Part shown: in pieces, positions 25,101 through 35,216 of the stretch | Layout of the letters: every line of letters starts with the position of its first letter | How positions within the stretch are numbered: position 1 is the stretch's first letter | Source: Nematostella vectensis | Lineage: Eukaryota; Cnidaria; Anthozoa; Actiniaria; Edwardsiidae | Length of the DNA stretch: 64,000 nucleotides | Direction: 5' to 3' | Assembly (NCBI RefSeq): GCF_932526225.1 | Contig: NC_064044.1 | Location: 3,620,092 to 3,684,091 of the forward strand | Notes under the pieces: generated by a model | The model's input: the letters and a program-made list of their open reading frames with translations, nothing else | The model's database searches: none | What the model was told of the DNA's origin: nothing | Program-made: the position numbers and the translations under genes

Positions 25101-28100
25101 TCAAAAAGCCCAAACTGTCGCGATCTCGTACCAGAACAATGAATACAATACACCAAAAACTGGAAATCGACTCTGCCAAATTTTCGTCTTTAATAAGACT
25201 TCTTCAGGGCAGACTTAGTCTGACTTTAGTCTGCCCTGAAGAAGTCTTATTAAAGACGAAAATTTGGCAGAGTCGATTTCCAGTTTTTGGTGTATTGTTA
25301 TTATTATTATTACAAAAACACTAATATATAGATTTAGGCACTGCCTAAAAGCGGAGCCAGCATTTAACACCTTTTTGTGTTGACTGGTAGGGATGTTTTA
25401 GAGGGGATCTTGGTGTCTCTAGAAAGTTTTTTTTAATGAGATTAAAAATATGTCAAATTTTACTGCCATGTAATTATGAATTGTATTGGCCCCTCCAAAT
25501 GGATCAAGCAAGCACTCATTCAATAATATTAAATATGCAGTATGAAAGTTAACAAAATACTAAAACTTGGTGTGAAAAAGGCTGTCAAAGTTCAAGGTGT
25601 CAAATTGACGAGAATGTTTTTTCAATAGTCTAATGGTCAATTCTTATTTCTCTTTATAGAAGTTCCACTATGTATATTTTTATCAATACACCATTCTTTG
25701 GTCTTGTGAAGAATATATCAAGGATAACAGCATTCCAAAGATTTAGATGCCATACTGTAGTTCAAAAGGCGGATCTAGCCTTTTGCCAAGGGGGGGATTT
25801 GGCCCAAAAATTTTCGTCATTATTTTACCTTCGTAACGGTTTTGGGGTGAAAAGATACACTGAAAATAATAAAAAAAGAAAGCCCAAGGGGAGGTTTAAA
25901 CCCCCTCCCCCCCCCCCCATAGACCCACTACTGTAGTTTTCATGTACCACAACTGATTATTCAGAAAAATGTGTTGAAACTAAACTCAATAAATATACCT
26001 CCTGTCATGCATTACATATTGGTGCACCCACCCATTGGCCTGTTGGTTTTAGAAACCCTGGATCCACCCATACTGGCTAATCAAAAATGAATGCAATGGA
26101 GGCAAATCCTAAATTATTACTGAAAGTGCTTAATTCCAATTTCTAATTTCAAAACAAACCATGTTCATTGACCTAAGTTAGGGTTAGAGAGAAATAAATA
26201 TAACAAAAAGTCAATGGGGAGAAGAAAAAGGGAGAAATGAATGACTCTATTTGAAACAAATGTGACTCTACTTTAAAAAATATATAACAACAATGCAATA
26301 ATAGCTTAAATGAGCATATTCCTAACATTTTCCCCTGTTTTCTTTACAGATTTATTATTGAAAAAGCACAAGTTTGATGTTGTCTTTATATAATTTAAGT
26401 ATATTTATGGTGATACTCCATCACCAAGGAAATTAAAATTCACAAACATACCTCCAGTCATGCATTAGACATTGGTGCACCCACCCTGTAGGATGGTGGC
26501 CTGCTTCTTTTTTATAGAAACCATGGATCCACATATGCTAATGCTACTCCAAAATTGAATGCAAGGAGGAGAACAAATTGATTGAAAATGTCTAATTTCA
26601 AACCTATTACCTATTTTAATTTATTTAGGGTGCAGAGAGGAAACAGCAAATAATATCAATAGTCAAGAGATAGAGGACTATAGCTTTGATAAAAAAAATC
26701 ATCAGTAATGCAACAACTTGGTTGAGCACTCTCCTAACATTTTCCCTTTCCTCATTATCTTTAGGTTGATAGAAAAAATCTATCATTGAGGGCAAGTATT
26801 TGCTTTAAAAAGCCTATTCCACATTTACTGCTGTATAAAAGTAAGAAATCCTCTACTTTATTATCTTTAAGACATTTGCCTATTCTCATGCCTCCCAGCC
26901 TTCAGCATCAATCATGGCCCTCGGGTAGCCCTTGGTTGGTTTTACCTAAATAAAAGTGAAAACAATTATAAGTATTTTTTTCTTTCAAAACAACATTTTC
27001 ATCATGCCAGTTATAACCTTATTATATAAATAAACACAATAGATAGTATTCAAGATGCAGACAATATAAGCTAAGCAAAAAGAATATAGGTAATAGGGGT
27101 TGCATTTTGTGTTTTTCTTTTCGATGAGAAAATTCTTTTGTAACTGTAAAGTTTATATATAGTAAGTATATATAGTATATATAAGTTATTTGTAGTTATG
27201 ATAATGTTAAAAAAGTTGCTGTATCTTCGAGAAGCCTAAATACACAGAATATAAAGACAGGAAAAGTCTTCTTTAGCAATAAATGACAGGATGATATTTG
27301 TCAGCCTTTATTAAATACCTCAACGCAGTCAGTATAGAGAGAACGAAGAATATTAAAGAATATCAAATTGTTTGATTTAGACCACGAATTCTCAAAGCAA
27401 ACTCTATAAACAAATGTATAAATCGAACAAGCTAAGTGACATTGAAACAGTAACTAGACTACTACGTATTTCTGTCGTTAAATTCTTACTTGCCGTGAGG
27501 AATATATGCCTGAATTTATAGAACGTATTTACGAATTTAACATTTTCATGGCGATTGCCAGTGGAATTAAAACCACTCAAGTGCACTCTAAAATTATAAG
27601 CCAATCAAAACAGTGATAGATGACTTTGATATGACATCTTTACGGCAAACTGGTACGGTGTTTTAGCTTGAGCGATTGGTTTTGTAAAAAAAACACGAAT
27701 AAACGAGCATTATAAAAGCACAACAATAAAAGAAAAATAACTCTGACATTCTCAATACAAACCGTCTTTCAAAACTCACCTTGGCAGTGTTTTTCGTCGC
27801 TTTCTGTTTGTCGCTTGTGTGGTTGTGTTCGCTTTTTGTTGTAAACTGTGAACTTGTCGACTTTCTGATAGCAAGAAACTCGTTGACACAATTGAACTAT
27901 TTTTATAGCTGAAAACATAATAAATCCAAGGCCCTTTCTTCTCAGGATCTCCTTATAGATCTCCATAGATATAGACGTGAAGGAATGTTATTAGAATGGT
28001 AGTGTAGAGTCTCTAAGTAGTCTTTTTGTTGCTGCAAAACGGACGGGATTCACGAACACTCGGGTAGATTTTACAATCGGCTCGTACTTCAGACAAAACG

Positions 28101-31100
28101 GTTCCTCAAAGATTTCAGCCCATTTGAATCCGCATATTTTCTCATTAAATACTATTTTCAATCTGCCTTTTTTGCTGTGAACATACGAACTTTGATGGCG
28201 GTAAAAAAATAAAAATACGTTAAAACGTAAGACCGAGGGGGCCTGGGAGTTGCACGATTGACTGGATGGATGGATTGTGACACCACAGAATACCCGCGCG
28301 ATGACCACAAAACCAAGTCGCATAGCTATACCATATTTCTATACATGGCTCCACTAAAACTAAATAATTGTAAGTTTTGATGCAACTTTCGGGGTTTTAT
28401 TAATTATGTAGCATTCTCGGATAGTGCTAAAATATATTCTTGTATAATTATTTCACTGAGGTGGCGCTTTGCTAAGTTATTGCAAATTGTGCTTGCTCCA
28501 CGGGCAGGCGGGCGACACCACAGGGTACCCGCGCAATGACAAAAAAAACTGAGTCGCATAGTTATATACCATTTCTCTATACGTATGGAGCTTCGCGCGC
28601 TGCCTGCGGCCGCGCTGGCTCCGCTAATATAGTAATATAGATATATATGTATGCATAGCATATAAGATAAATCAATGATATATAATCAGGGGCGTATCTA
28701 GGGAAACGCAGGGTGGAGTCTAGATCGACGGACCACGAATCAACTTTAGTTCAAATCGGCATCCTTAGCTCTGGTAATAGGCCACTCCAAATGCAAATCC
28801 AAATAAACACATAAACCGTCTTCTTATCTACCAAAAAGGGGTCAACCGGAGTCGAACATATCTCGTCACATGAGCGTTCGGACCCCTCGAACTCCTCCCC
28901 CCCCCCCCACCCCTATAGACCGCGCCTGATAAATGACGGCGTAGGCTGGAAGCTACGTTCCAGGGGTCATATCCCTACCACCTTCTACCACCGTCTGTCA
29001 CGCCTTATTATGTCTTCGACTCGACAATGCTAACTGCGCTCTTGTAATTCAGCAATCCAGCAATATGGATAGTAAACTTCCTCATTTATAACGTCATAAC
29101 TCACTCATAATAAGCTAATCTCATTTATAATGTCATAACTCACCGTATGCTATTACTCTCAAGGTAATTGACATCAGGAATAGCGTCACCATTAACATCC
29201 CGGTCACATTCCACCACTGCTGTATGTAGCGTTTCACTCCCTGCAGATAGAGCTCTCTAACTTCCTGGCAGAACAGACCAATAACCCATGCGAATATTGA
29301 CCACTCTGGAAATAAGGGTTAGAGTTATACTTCCCGGAACAACAAACCAATCACCCATGCGAATATTGACCACTCTGAAAATAAGGGTTAGAGTTATACT
29401 TCCCGGAACAACAAACCAATCACCCATGCGAATATCGCCTACTCTTTAAATAAAGCTCGTGCGCGTTAAAGGAGCTGTGTCATTAGTTTTCCGTCAACCA
29501 TGGAAGATGAGACATACTTCCTCCCACCTTAAGTCAAAATTATCTAATAAGCCTCAAATTTAAGCCCTGCACTTCAATAAGCCCCCCTTTCCCTATGTGA
29601 AGCAAAATGCCCCCTTGCAGCTTTTACAGTACATTTCCTAGATCCTCTCAACTTCAACAACGGTCAGTATTTTACTCACATCAAGGAAAAAAAATTGCTA
29701 CCGATAGTTCACCGGACTTTACAGTTACAGTATATTACCCCAAATTCCCTCAACTTTATCAATGGTTATTATCATCCTACTCACAGAAAATAAACTGACA
29801 TCTGAACTCACCGACCTTAGACGGACTGGTGACATTATCTTCGTACAGATCCTGAAAACTTGAGAATATCAACAGCAATACAAAGACATAGAAAGATGCC
29901 GTGTGGCTCATGAACTTAATAACCGGGTTACTGAGAAAGCGTGATGGACGGCTATGAGGCAGAAGGATGTGAATGAAGGCAAAGATCGGTAGAAGTACGA
30001 TGTGACGAATGGCGAACAACACTCGGCTGAGATCTCCCCGGTCACCCCAGGGTACCTCATAGTCAAACAGCCGGTAGATCCCCCGGTACAATACGGTGTT
30101 TAGATGTAGTTGGCTGTATGGATGGGCAACAAACTGGCAAAAAAAAAAAAGAAGAATCAGAACAGGACAGTTTTAATTGTCTTTTTTACAAATAATATTT
30201 TACATACTCACACTGTCGGCAAATAGCTTAGCTAGTCTAGGCCGATAGTGTGAGGGACGTAAAATTTCAAGCTTTAATTGGATAATCCATGTATAATCAA
30301 TAAATATTGAATTATAGATACTTCCTTTTGTATATCAAGAAAAGAGAAAGAGTGAAGAAGAAAAAATATAAAAAAAGAGAAAGAGTCAAAGAAGAAGAAT
30401 TTAGAGGATTATTGTTGAATATTAAGTATATATATATATAACAATAGCGAGGCACTGTTAGTTTTCGCCCCGCATATTTAATGTAACTCGCTATTGTTCC
30501 TCTTACCGCCTTAGCTAAAACTATCAGTCTATTATTATGTAAATTTCAATGTTCATAGTATATATACGATGGTAGGAATATTCTCATTAAATCCCCTGAT
30601 GAGTGGGCAACCACGAAACAGACCTGTAGGGAAACCTATGTAGTTTGTATTTTTCTCAAACTAACACTATATTATATATATATAGATATATATATATAAT
30701 GCTTTTTCAAGTGCTTGAAACTGAGGACTGCTATTTTGATATATGTCATGGTATCCCTGTGGTATCCATTAATTAGCATAAACACATGTGCTAGAACCCG
30801 CCATCTTGAATGGTACACACAAAGCTAGAAGCTCTATTAAAAGGTTGAGTTACCAGAACAATAACAATATATATATTTATATATATCAAAATAGCAGTCC
30901 TCAGTTTCAAGCACTTGAAAAAGCATTGATTGAATTTCTCAGCGTCACGTAATTATCAAAATTTCCTTTTTATTGTATTGTTGCTGATGTTATTTTCTGT
31001 TGATTGTGTTGTTGATGTTGTTTTTGTAGCATTGTTGTCATTATTGTCCGTGATAGCGAGGTAAAGTGCTGCGAGTTCCCCCGCGCTGGTCTATTACCTT

Positions 31101-34100
31101 GTCATTATTGTCCGGATTAACAAGGTTAAATACTGCGAGTTTCCCCGCGCTGGTCTATTACCTTGTCATTATTGTCCGTGATAGCGAGGTAAAGTACTGC
31201 GAGTTTCCCCGCGCTGGTCTATTACCTTGTCAAGTTGTTCTTGATAGCGAGGATAATTAAGGCGAGTTCCTCCGCGCTGGTCTATTACTTTGTCATTATT
31301 GTCCGTGATAGCGAGGTTAAGTACTGCGAGTTTTTCCACGCTGGTCTATTACCTTGTCATTATTGTCCGGGATAACAAGGTTAAAAACTGCGAGTTCCTC
31401 CGCAATGGTCTATTACCTTGTCATTATTGTCCGTGATAGCGAGGTAAAGTACTGCGAGTTCCCCCGCGCTGGTCTATTACTTTGTCATTATTGTCCGTGA
31501 TAACGAGGTAAAGTACTGCGAGTTCCTCCGCAATGGTCTATTACTTTGTCATTATTGTCCGTGATAACGAGGTAAAGTACTGCGAGTTCCTCCGCGCTGG
31601 TTTTTTACTTTGTCATTATTGTCGGTGATAACGAGGTTAAGTACTGCGATTTCCTCCGCGTTGGTCTATTACCTTGTCATTATTGTTCTTGATAGCGAGG
31701 TTAAGTAAGGCTAGTTCCCCCGCGCTGGTCTTTTACCTTGTCATTATTGTCCGTGATAACGAGGTTTAGTACTGCGAGTTTTTCCACGCTGGTCTTTAAC
31801 CTTGTCATTATTGTTCGGGATAACATGGTTAAATACTGCGAGTTTTTCCACGCTGGTCTATTACCTTGTCATTATTGTCCGTGATAGCGAGGTAAAGTAC
31901 TGCGAGTTTCCCCGCGCTGGTCTATTACCTATTACCTTGTCATTATTGTCCGTGATAGCGAAGTAAAGTACTGCGAGTTCCACCGCAATGGTCTATTACC
32001 TTGTCATTTATTGTCCGTGATAGCGAGGTAAAGTACTGCGAGTTACTCCGCAATGGTCTATTACCTTGTCATTATTGTCCGTGATAGCGAGGTAAAGTAC
32101 TGCGAGTTCCACCGCAATGGTCTATTACCTTGTCATTATTGTCCGTGATAGCGAGGTAAAGTACTGCGAGTTCCCCCGCGCTGGTCTATTACCTCGTCAT
32201 TATTGTCCGTGATAGCGAGGTAAAGTTTTGCGAGTTCCTCCGCGCTGGTCTATTACCTTGTCATTATTGTCCGTGATAGCGAAGTAAAGTACTGCGAGTT
32301 CCTCCGCAATGGTCTATTACCTTGTCATTATTGTTCTTGATAGCGAGGATAAGTAAGGCGAGTTCCTCCGCGCTGGTCTATTACCTTGTCATTATTGTCC
32401 GTGATTGCGAGGTTAAGTACTGCGAGTTTTTCCACGCTGGTCTTTTACCTTGTCATTATTGTCCGGGATAACAAGGTTAAATACTGCGAGTTTCCCTGCG
32501 CTGGTCTATTACCTTGTCATTATTGTTCTTGATAGCGAGGATAAGTAAGGCGAGTTCCTCCGCGCTGGTCTATTACCTTGTCATTATTGTCCGTGATAGC
32601 GAGGTTAAGTACTGCGAGTTTTTCCACGCTGGTCCTTGTCATTATTGTCCGGGATAACATGGTTAAAGACTGCAAGTTTTTCCACGCTGGTCTATTACCT
32701 TGTCATTATTGTCCGTGATAGCGAGGTAAAGTACTGCGAGTTTCCCCGCGCTGGTCTATTACCTTGTCATTTATTGTCCTTGATAGCGAGGTAAAGTACT
32801 GCGAGTTACTCCGCAATGGTCTATTACCTATTACCTTGTCATTATTGTCCGTGATAGCGAAGTAAAGTACTGCGAGTTCCACCGCAATGGTCTATTACCT
32901 TGTCATTATTGTCCGTGATAGCGAGGTAAAGTACTGCGAGTTCCCCCGCGCTGGTCTATTACCTCGTCATTATTGTCCGTGATAGCGAGGTAAAGTTTTG
33001 CGAGTTCCTCTGCAATGGTCTATTACCTTGTCATTATTGTCCGTGATAGCGAGGTAAAGTACTGCGAGTTCCTCCGCAATGGTCTATTAACTTGTCATTA
33101 TTGTTCTTGATAGCGAGGATAAGTAAGGCGAGTTCCTCCGCGCTGGTCTATTACCTTGTCATTATTGTCCGTGATAGCGAGGTTAAGTACTGCGAGTTTT
33201 TCCACGCTGGTCTTTTACCTTGTCATTATTGTCCGGGATAACAAGGTTAAATACTGCGAGTTTCCCTGCGCTGGTCTATTACCTTGTCATTATTGTCCGT
33301 GATAACGAGGTTAAGTACGGCTTGTTCCTCCGCGCTGGTCTATTACCTTGTAATAATTATTCTTGGGTTAAGTACGGCTAGTTACCCCGTGCTGGTCTAT
33401 TACCTTGTCATTATTGTTCTTGATAGCGAGGTTAAAAACTGCGAGTTCCTCCGCATCCTTAGTTAGAACTTGGATATACTTGCGGGCTGACTTCTTGTAT
33501 CTCTCATCGATCTCCTTGATCACATCTGTCATGACGTTCAGCTCTTTCAGGGTACGGCACTGATCTAGCAGATCCACCGCGAACTGTTCACAGGACTCGG
33601 ATAACTCACGATACTCACACTTAAATTCTGGGTCTTTCCTGAGAAACGAAACAAAAAAGGCATTTCGTACGTCACAACCATAGCATACTCGCAATTACCG
33701 AAGGTCAACTCACCACCACCAAGGGTCAACTCACCACCACCAAGGGTCAACTCACCACCACCAAGGGTCAACTCACCACTGCCAAGAATCAACTAACCGT
33801 CATCAACTGTTAACTCGCCACCACCAATGGTCAACTCGCCACCACCAAGGGGCAACTCATCAATTCAACTCATCACTGACAAGAATCAACTGACCGTTAT
33901 CAACTGTTAACTCGACACCACTAACGGTTAGCTTGCCACCACCATAAATTAACAACTCACCAACACAAATGCTCAATTCTTCGTTTTGTTGATGCTGTTG
34001 TTGTTGTGTTTTTCCCAATACGTAAGGATAAGTTAACTTACGACACGGTTTACGGCCACCATAGCCAACTCGAGAGGCGAGTTGAACATTGGTAGTGGCG

Positions 34101-35216
34101 AGTTGGTTGGTGGCAAATTGGCAATGGTGGCGAGTTGACCAGATACCTATGATACGATAAGTCGTTATTCCATATTATTTCTACCCCCTTAGGGTAAACA
34201 CTCACCCCCCAGCACCTCCAAACCTCGCCTCCTTAACCCTTCCTCTATTATCTACCATACTTTGCCTGTAATATCAGTTCCTCGTTCAACTTGAACACCT
34301 GGAAGAGCGGATGAATTTGGAGCCGGTCGTATATATACGTATAGCTGATGTACAGCGGGTTCGCCAAAGCTTTATAGGAGTTGATCTTTAGTAAGGCCAT
34401 TCGTTCGCGCCTGGTGTGTTGAGGCTGCTCAACTATTGACGAAAGAGCTATGTCATCCGCTGGACCTGGCATATGCAAGTGTACAGCGGTTACCTCAAAC
34501 ATTGCAAACAGTGGTTCTAACGGTGATAGCAATGATAGCAATCAACATTCAAGGTTCAAGGAGAAGCAAAATTTATTTCATCATATTTTCTTAGTGCACC
34601 CGTGGAAGTGCCTCTATTATCTTTGCGTTACACCGGACTTACCCAGCTCCTCCTGCTTATTCACACAGACCATGCCGAGTCCATACCTCTCGGTGCATCC
34701 TGGAACCTCCACCTTGTATCCATTCGAAATAAAGAACTCAATCATGTCGAACTCCTCGTACTGTACCGCCATGATAAGTGGGGTGACAAACCCTCCTTCT
34801 TTGAAATCTTCTGGCCCCGTGTCTCCACAATTTTGCCTGCAGTACGCCAGAATAACTTCCGCACACTCCTTAGAGCCCCTACCTACCGCCGTGAACAATG
34901 ATCCGCGGATCTGAGCTCCATTAGTGACAAAAACCTCCAATACGTCTGCATTATTCGCCTCGATAGCCGTTCTTAATAACAGACGAGTAAAGTTCCTATC
35001 CGCCGACGAGAGATCAAGCCTTGGATTATCAGTTAGTACTCCCTTTAGGTCTTTTACTCTCCCTGTGAGTACGTAATCGAAGAGAGCTCTTTCATTCGAT
35101 GTACGGTCCTCTAGTTTCACTCGCTCTAGATCTGATCGATCGAGCGTCCGAACTCGGCCTCGTTTAGATTCTAGTGTAGAATGCCGGAACGATCCGGGCC
35201 TGAGTTCGTCTGTCAT
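16180..35216 (-). CDS. TRPC-type cation channel, copy B (complete)
   Basis: Full-length tandem paralogue of the channel at the left edge. Exons: 34643-35216, 34261-34465, 33404-33638, 29812-30133, 29144-29305, 22898-23037, 18713-18939, 18127-18325, 17336-17506, 16180-16398. Total 2454 nt, about 817 residues, usual for TRPC proteins (about 750-950). Domains by rough residue: ankyrin-like repeats 1-255, linker 260-338, S1-S5 about 340-620, pore and S6 622-688 ([18 protein letters not shown]), TRP-box region 689-745 ([17 protein letters not shown], then [11 protein letters not shown], a TRPC hallmark), and a charged C-terminal helix in exon 10 ([19 protein letters not shown]). The start MTDEL is the first ATG after an in-frame stop 18 codons upstream. 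The gene spans 19 kb because introns 3, 5 and 6 hold transposons and tandem repeats. A likely poly(A) signal is at 16015-16020. The exon 9 donor (AAG then GTACGG) is the least certain junction. Confidence 0.9.
17489..17542 (-). repeat. 35-bp tandem duplication of the exon 9 acceptor (TRPC-B)
   Basis: The acceptor and first codons of exon 9 (TGCAG then GAGCACGCTGACGTCAAATG) are repeated 35 bp upstream as ACGCAG then GAGAACGCTGACGTCAAATG. Two candidate acceptors therefore sit 35 nt apart. The downstream one at 17506 gives the correct frame with exon 8. Confidence 0.85.
19105..19345 (+). mobile_element. tRNA-derived SINE, 5'-truncated
   Basis: Begins inside the tRNA-like head with a B-box-like GGTTCGATTCCCGGTTCGAA. 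It continues with the family body (TTTTCTCCGATTTTCCTCC, ATCCATGGTCGGACAGGAG, CTTCAACTCGACCATGTC) and ends with CTGCGCTCTTGTAATTTAGC and CTAGCTGCAATGAGTGAT. Other members lie at 36230-36520 and 62430-62640, with tail fragments near 28920-29075. It lies in TRPC-B intron 6 and is absent from copy A. Confidence 0.75.
19462..22745. mobile_element. 3.3-kb non-autonomous TTAA-flanked DNA transposon
   Basis: Terminal inverted repeats AGTGCATCTGAA (19466) and TTCAGATGCACT (ending 22741) are directly flanked by TTAA on both sides, a piggyBac-like target. The inverted similarity continues inward for roughly 150 bp, for example CTTTGAATATACCAGTCTGT at 19598 against its complement near 22604-22623. The ~3-kb interior has only short frames and no recognisable transposase. 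It sits in TRPC-B intron 6 and is absent from A. Superfamily is inferred from the TTAA site only. Confidence 0.75.
22667..22936 (-). repeat. 135-bp tandem duplication of transposon end plus exon 6 donor (TRPC-B)
   Basis: Two units 135 bp apart. Each contains the last ~70 bp of the TTAA element, CAGATGCACTTTAATG, then the intron start and last ~45 nt of exon 6 with its donor (CATTCCAG/GTATGA in the outer copy, CATTCCAG/GTATAA in the functional one at 22898). The duplication therefore postdates the transposon insertion. The outer copy gives a decoy donor. Confidence 0.88.
23622..24058. mobile_element. MITE-like element, 437 bp
   Basis: Perfect 16-bp terminal inverted repeats, GTACAAAACACTGACC at 23622-23637 and its complement at 24043-24058. 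AT-rich centre without coding capacity. In TRPC-B intron 5. Confidence 0.65.
25082..25326 (+). mobile_element. Foldback retroposon with 16-bp target-site duplication, copy 1
   Basis: Unique head (GAATCAAAAAGCCCAAACTG, CGATCTCGTACCAGAAC) followed by a long hairpin. One arm runs from CAATACACCAAAAACTGG to CTTCAGGGCAGACT and the other is its near-perfect complement, ending TTTTTGGTGTATTG. Then a TTA-repeat tail. Flanked by the 16-bp direct repeat TACAAAAACACTAATA (25082-25097, 25311-25326). A long target duplication plus a simple-repeat tail indicates LINE-style insertion. Confidence 0.75.
25940..26770. repeat. ~450-bp imperfect direct duplication
   Basis: Two diverged halves. Both contain a TCATGCATTA word with TTGGTGCACCCACCC just after it, AGAAACC.TGGATCCAC and AATTGAATGCAA-type words, at an offset of about 450 bp (near 26000 and 26450). 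In TRPC-B intron 5. Origin unknown. Confidence 0.55.
26886..27966 (-). CDS. Doubtful two-exon small gene inside TRPC-B intron 5
   Basis: An open frame at 27780-27966 starts with ATG ([18 protein letters not shown]) and is rich in lysine and arginine at its end. It finishes at a strong donor (CAAG then GTGAGT). About 830 nt further a good acceptor (TTTATTTAG before 26945) is followed by a short tail with a stop. Splicing would give about 75 residues. No family is recognised, and an alternative frame of the second exon looks equally protein-like ([15 protein letters not shown]). It may equally be a transposon remnant or chance. Confidence 0.18.
28250..28640. repeat. Diverged duplicated block, transposon remnant
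   Basis: Two related stretches about 250 bp apart share TATGCGACTTGGTTTT or TATGCGACTCAGTTTT, CGCGCGGGTATTCTG or CGCGGGTACCCTG, and GGTGTCAC or GGTGTCGC (read on the minus strand). The right end, GCGGAGCCAGC in inverse, also occurs as a direct word at 23080 and 25360, suggesting the border of a larger insertion absent from copy A. Confidence 0.45.
28920..29080 (+). mobile_element. SINE 3'-region fragment in TRPC-B intron 5
   Basis: Contains the family tail words CTTCGACTCGACAATG and CTGCGCTCTTGTAATTCAGC. In copy A only the last part, CTCGTAATTCAGAAATCC near 6650, remains, suggesting a deletion there. Confidence 0.55.
29236..29450 (-). repeat. 69-bp tandem triplication of the exon 5 acceptor (TRPC-B)
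   Basis: Same structure as in copy A: junctions near 29305, 29374 and 29443, each 69 bp apart. The exon-proximal copy continues into the full exon 5 (29144-29305). Presence in both paralogues dates this triplication before the gene duplication, or implies gene conversion. Confidence 0.85.
30201..30261. repeat. Short hairpin
   Basis: TACATACTCACACTGTCGGC and GCCGATAGTGTGAGGGACGTA are near-complements flanking a 20-nt loop. In TRPC-B intron 3, upstream of the ribozyme region. Confidence 0.5.
30592..30632 (+). ncRNA. Probable hammerhead ribozyme (type I layout)
   Basis: All core elements occur in order. Stem I strand TCCC (30592-30595), CTGATGA (30596-30602), stem II GTGG-GCAA-CCAC (30603-30614), GAA (30615-30617), stem III ACA-GACC-TGT (30618-30627), cleavage-site nucleotide A (30628), and the return strand of stem I GGGA (30629-30632). 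The invariant A15.1-U16.1 pair and an H17 nucleotide are present. Short stem III is typical of hammerheads carried by animal retroelements such as Penelope-like elements and retrozymes. Outer stem I and loop contacts were not modelled. Confidence 0.72.
30698..30927. mobile_element. Foldback sequence with perfect 47-bp arms
   Basis: Arms at 30698-30744 and 30881-30927 are exact reverse complements (start AATGCTTTTTCAAGTGC), with a 136-nt centre. The flanks are AT dinucleotide repeats. It lies 66 bp from the hammerhead motif. Perfect arms suggest recent insertion or strand repair. Confidence 0.8.
31048..33460 (-). repeat. ~64-bp repeat of the exon 3 end and donor site, ~37 units (TRPC-B)
   Basis: Tandem array of 63-65-bp units filling most of intron 3 and continuing into the last bases of exon 3 (33404-33638). 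Read on the gene strand, each unit contains GAGGAACTCGCAGTACTTT, a run matching the codons for LAI..NNDK, then the donor-like GACAAG/GTAATAG. The unit is thus the exon-intron junction itself. Units vary (CGCGCTGG versus CGCAATGG, TTTTTCC versus TCCTCC) and blocks of several units recur, for example near 31880-32340 and 32700-33110. Because the unit is usually 64 bp, using a decoy donor would shift the reading frame. Confidence 0.93.
33695..33880. repeat. Short 21-bp minisatellite (TRPC-B intron 2)
   Basis: Only about five to eight units and fragments of the same 21-bp unit at the same position, upstream of exon 3, ending with CTGCCAAGAATCAACT as in copy A. This is either the unexpanded ancestral state or a contraction. 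Confidence 0.85.

Noticed and set aside
25201-25265. Second hammerhead ribozyme in the hairpin retroposon
   Set aside because: CTGAAGA, a stem and GACGAAA are present, but there is an extra A between the core and stem II, and the residues after GAAA do not form a stem III closing on a UH site. Resemblance only.
31066-33466. Short frames across the 64-bp array
   Set aside because: The unit length is not a multiple of three, and the frames are fragments of repeated exon 3 sequence read on the wrong strand.
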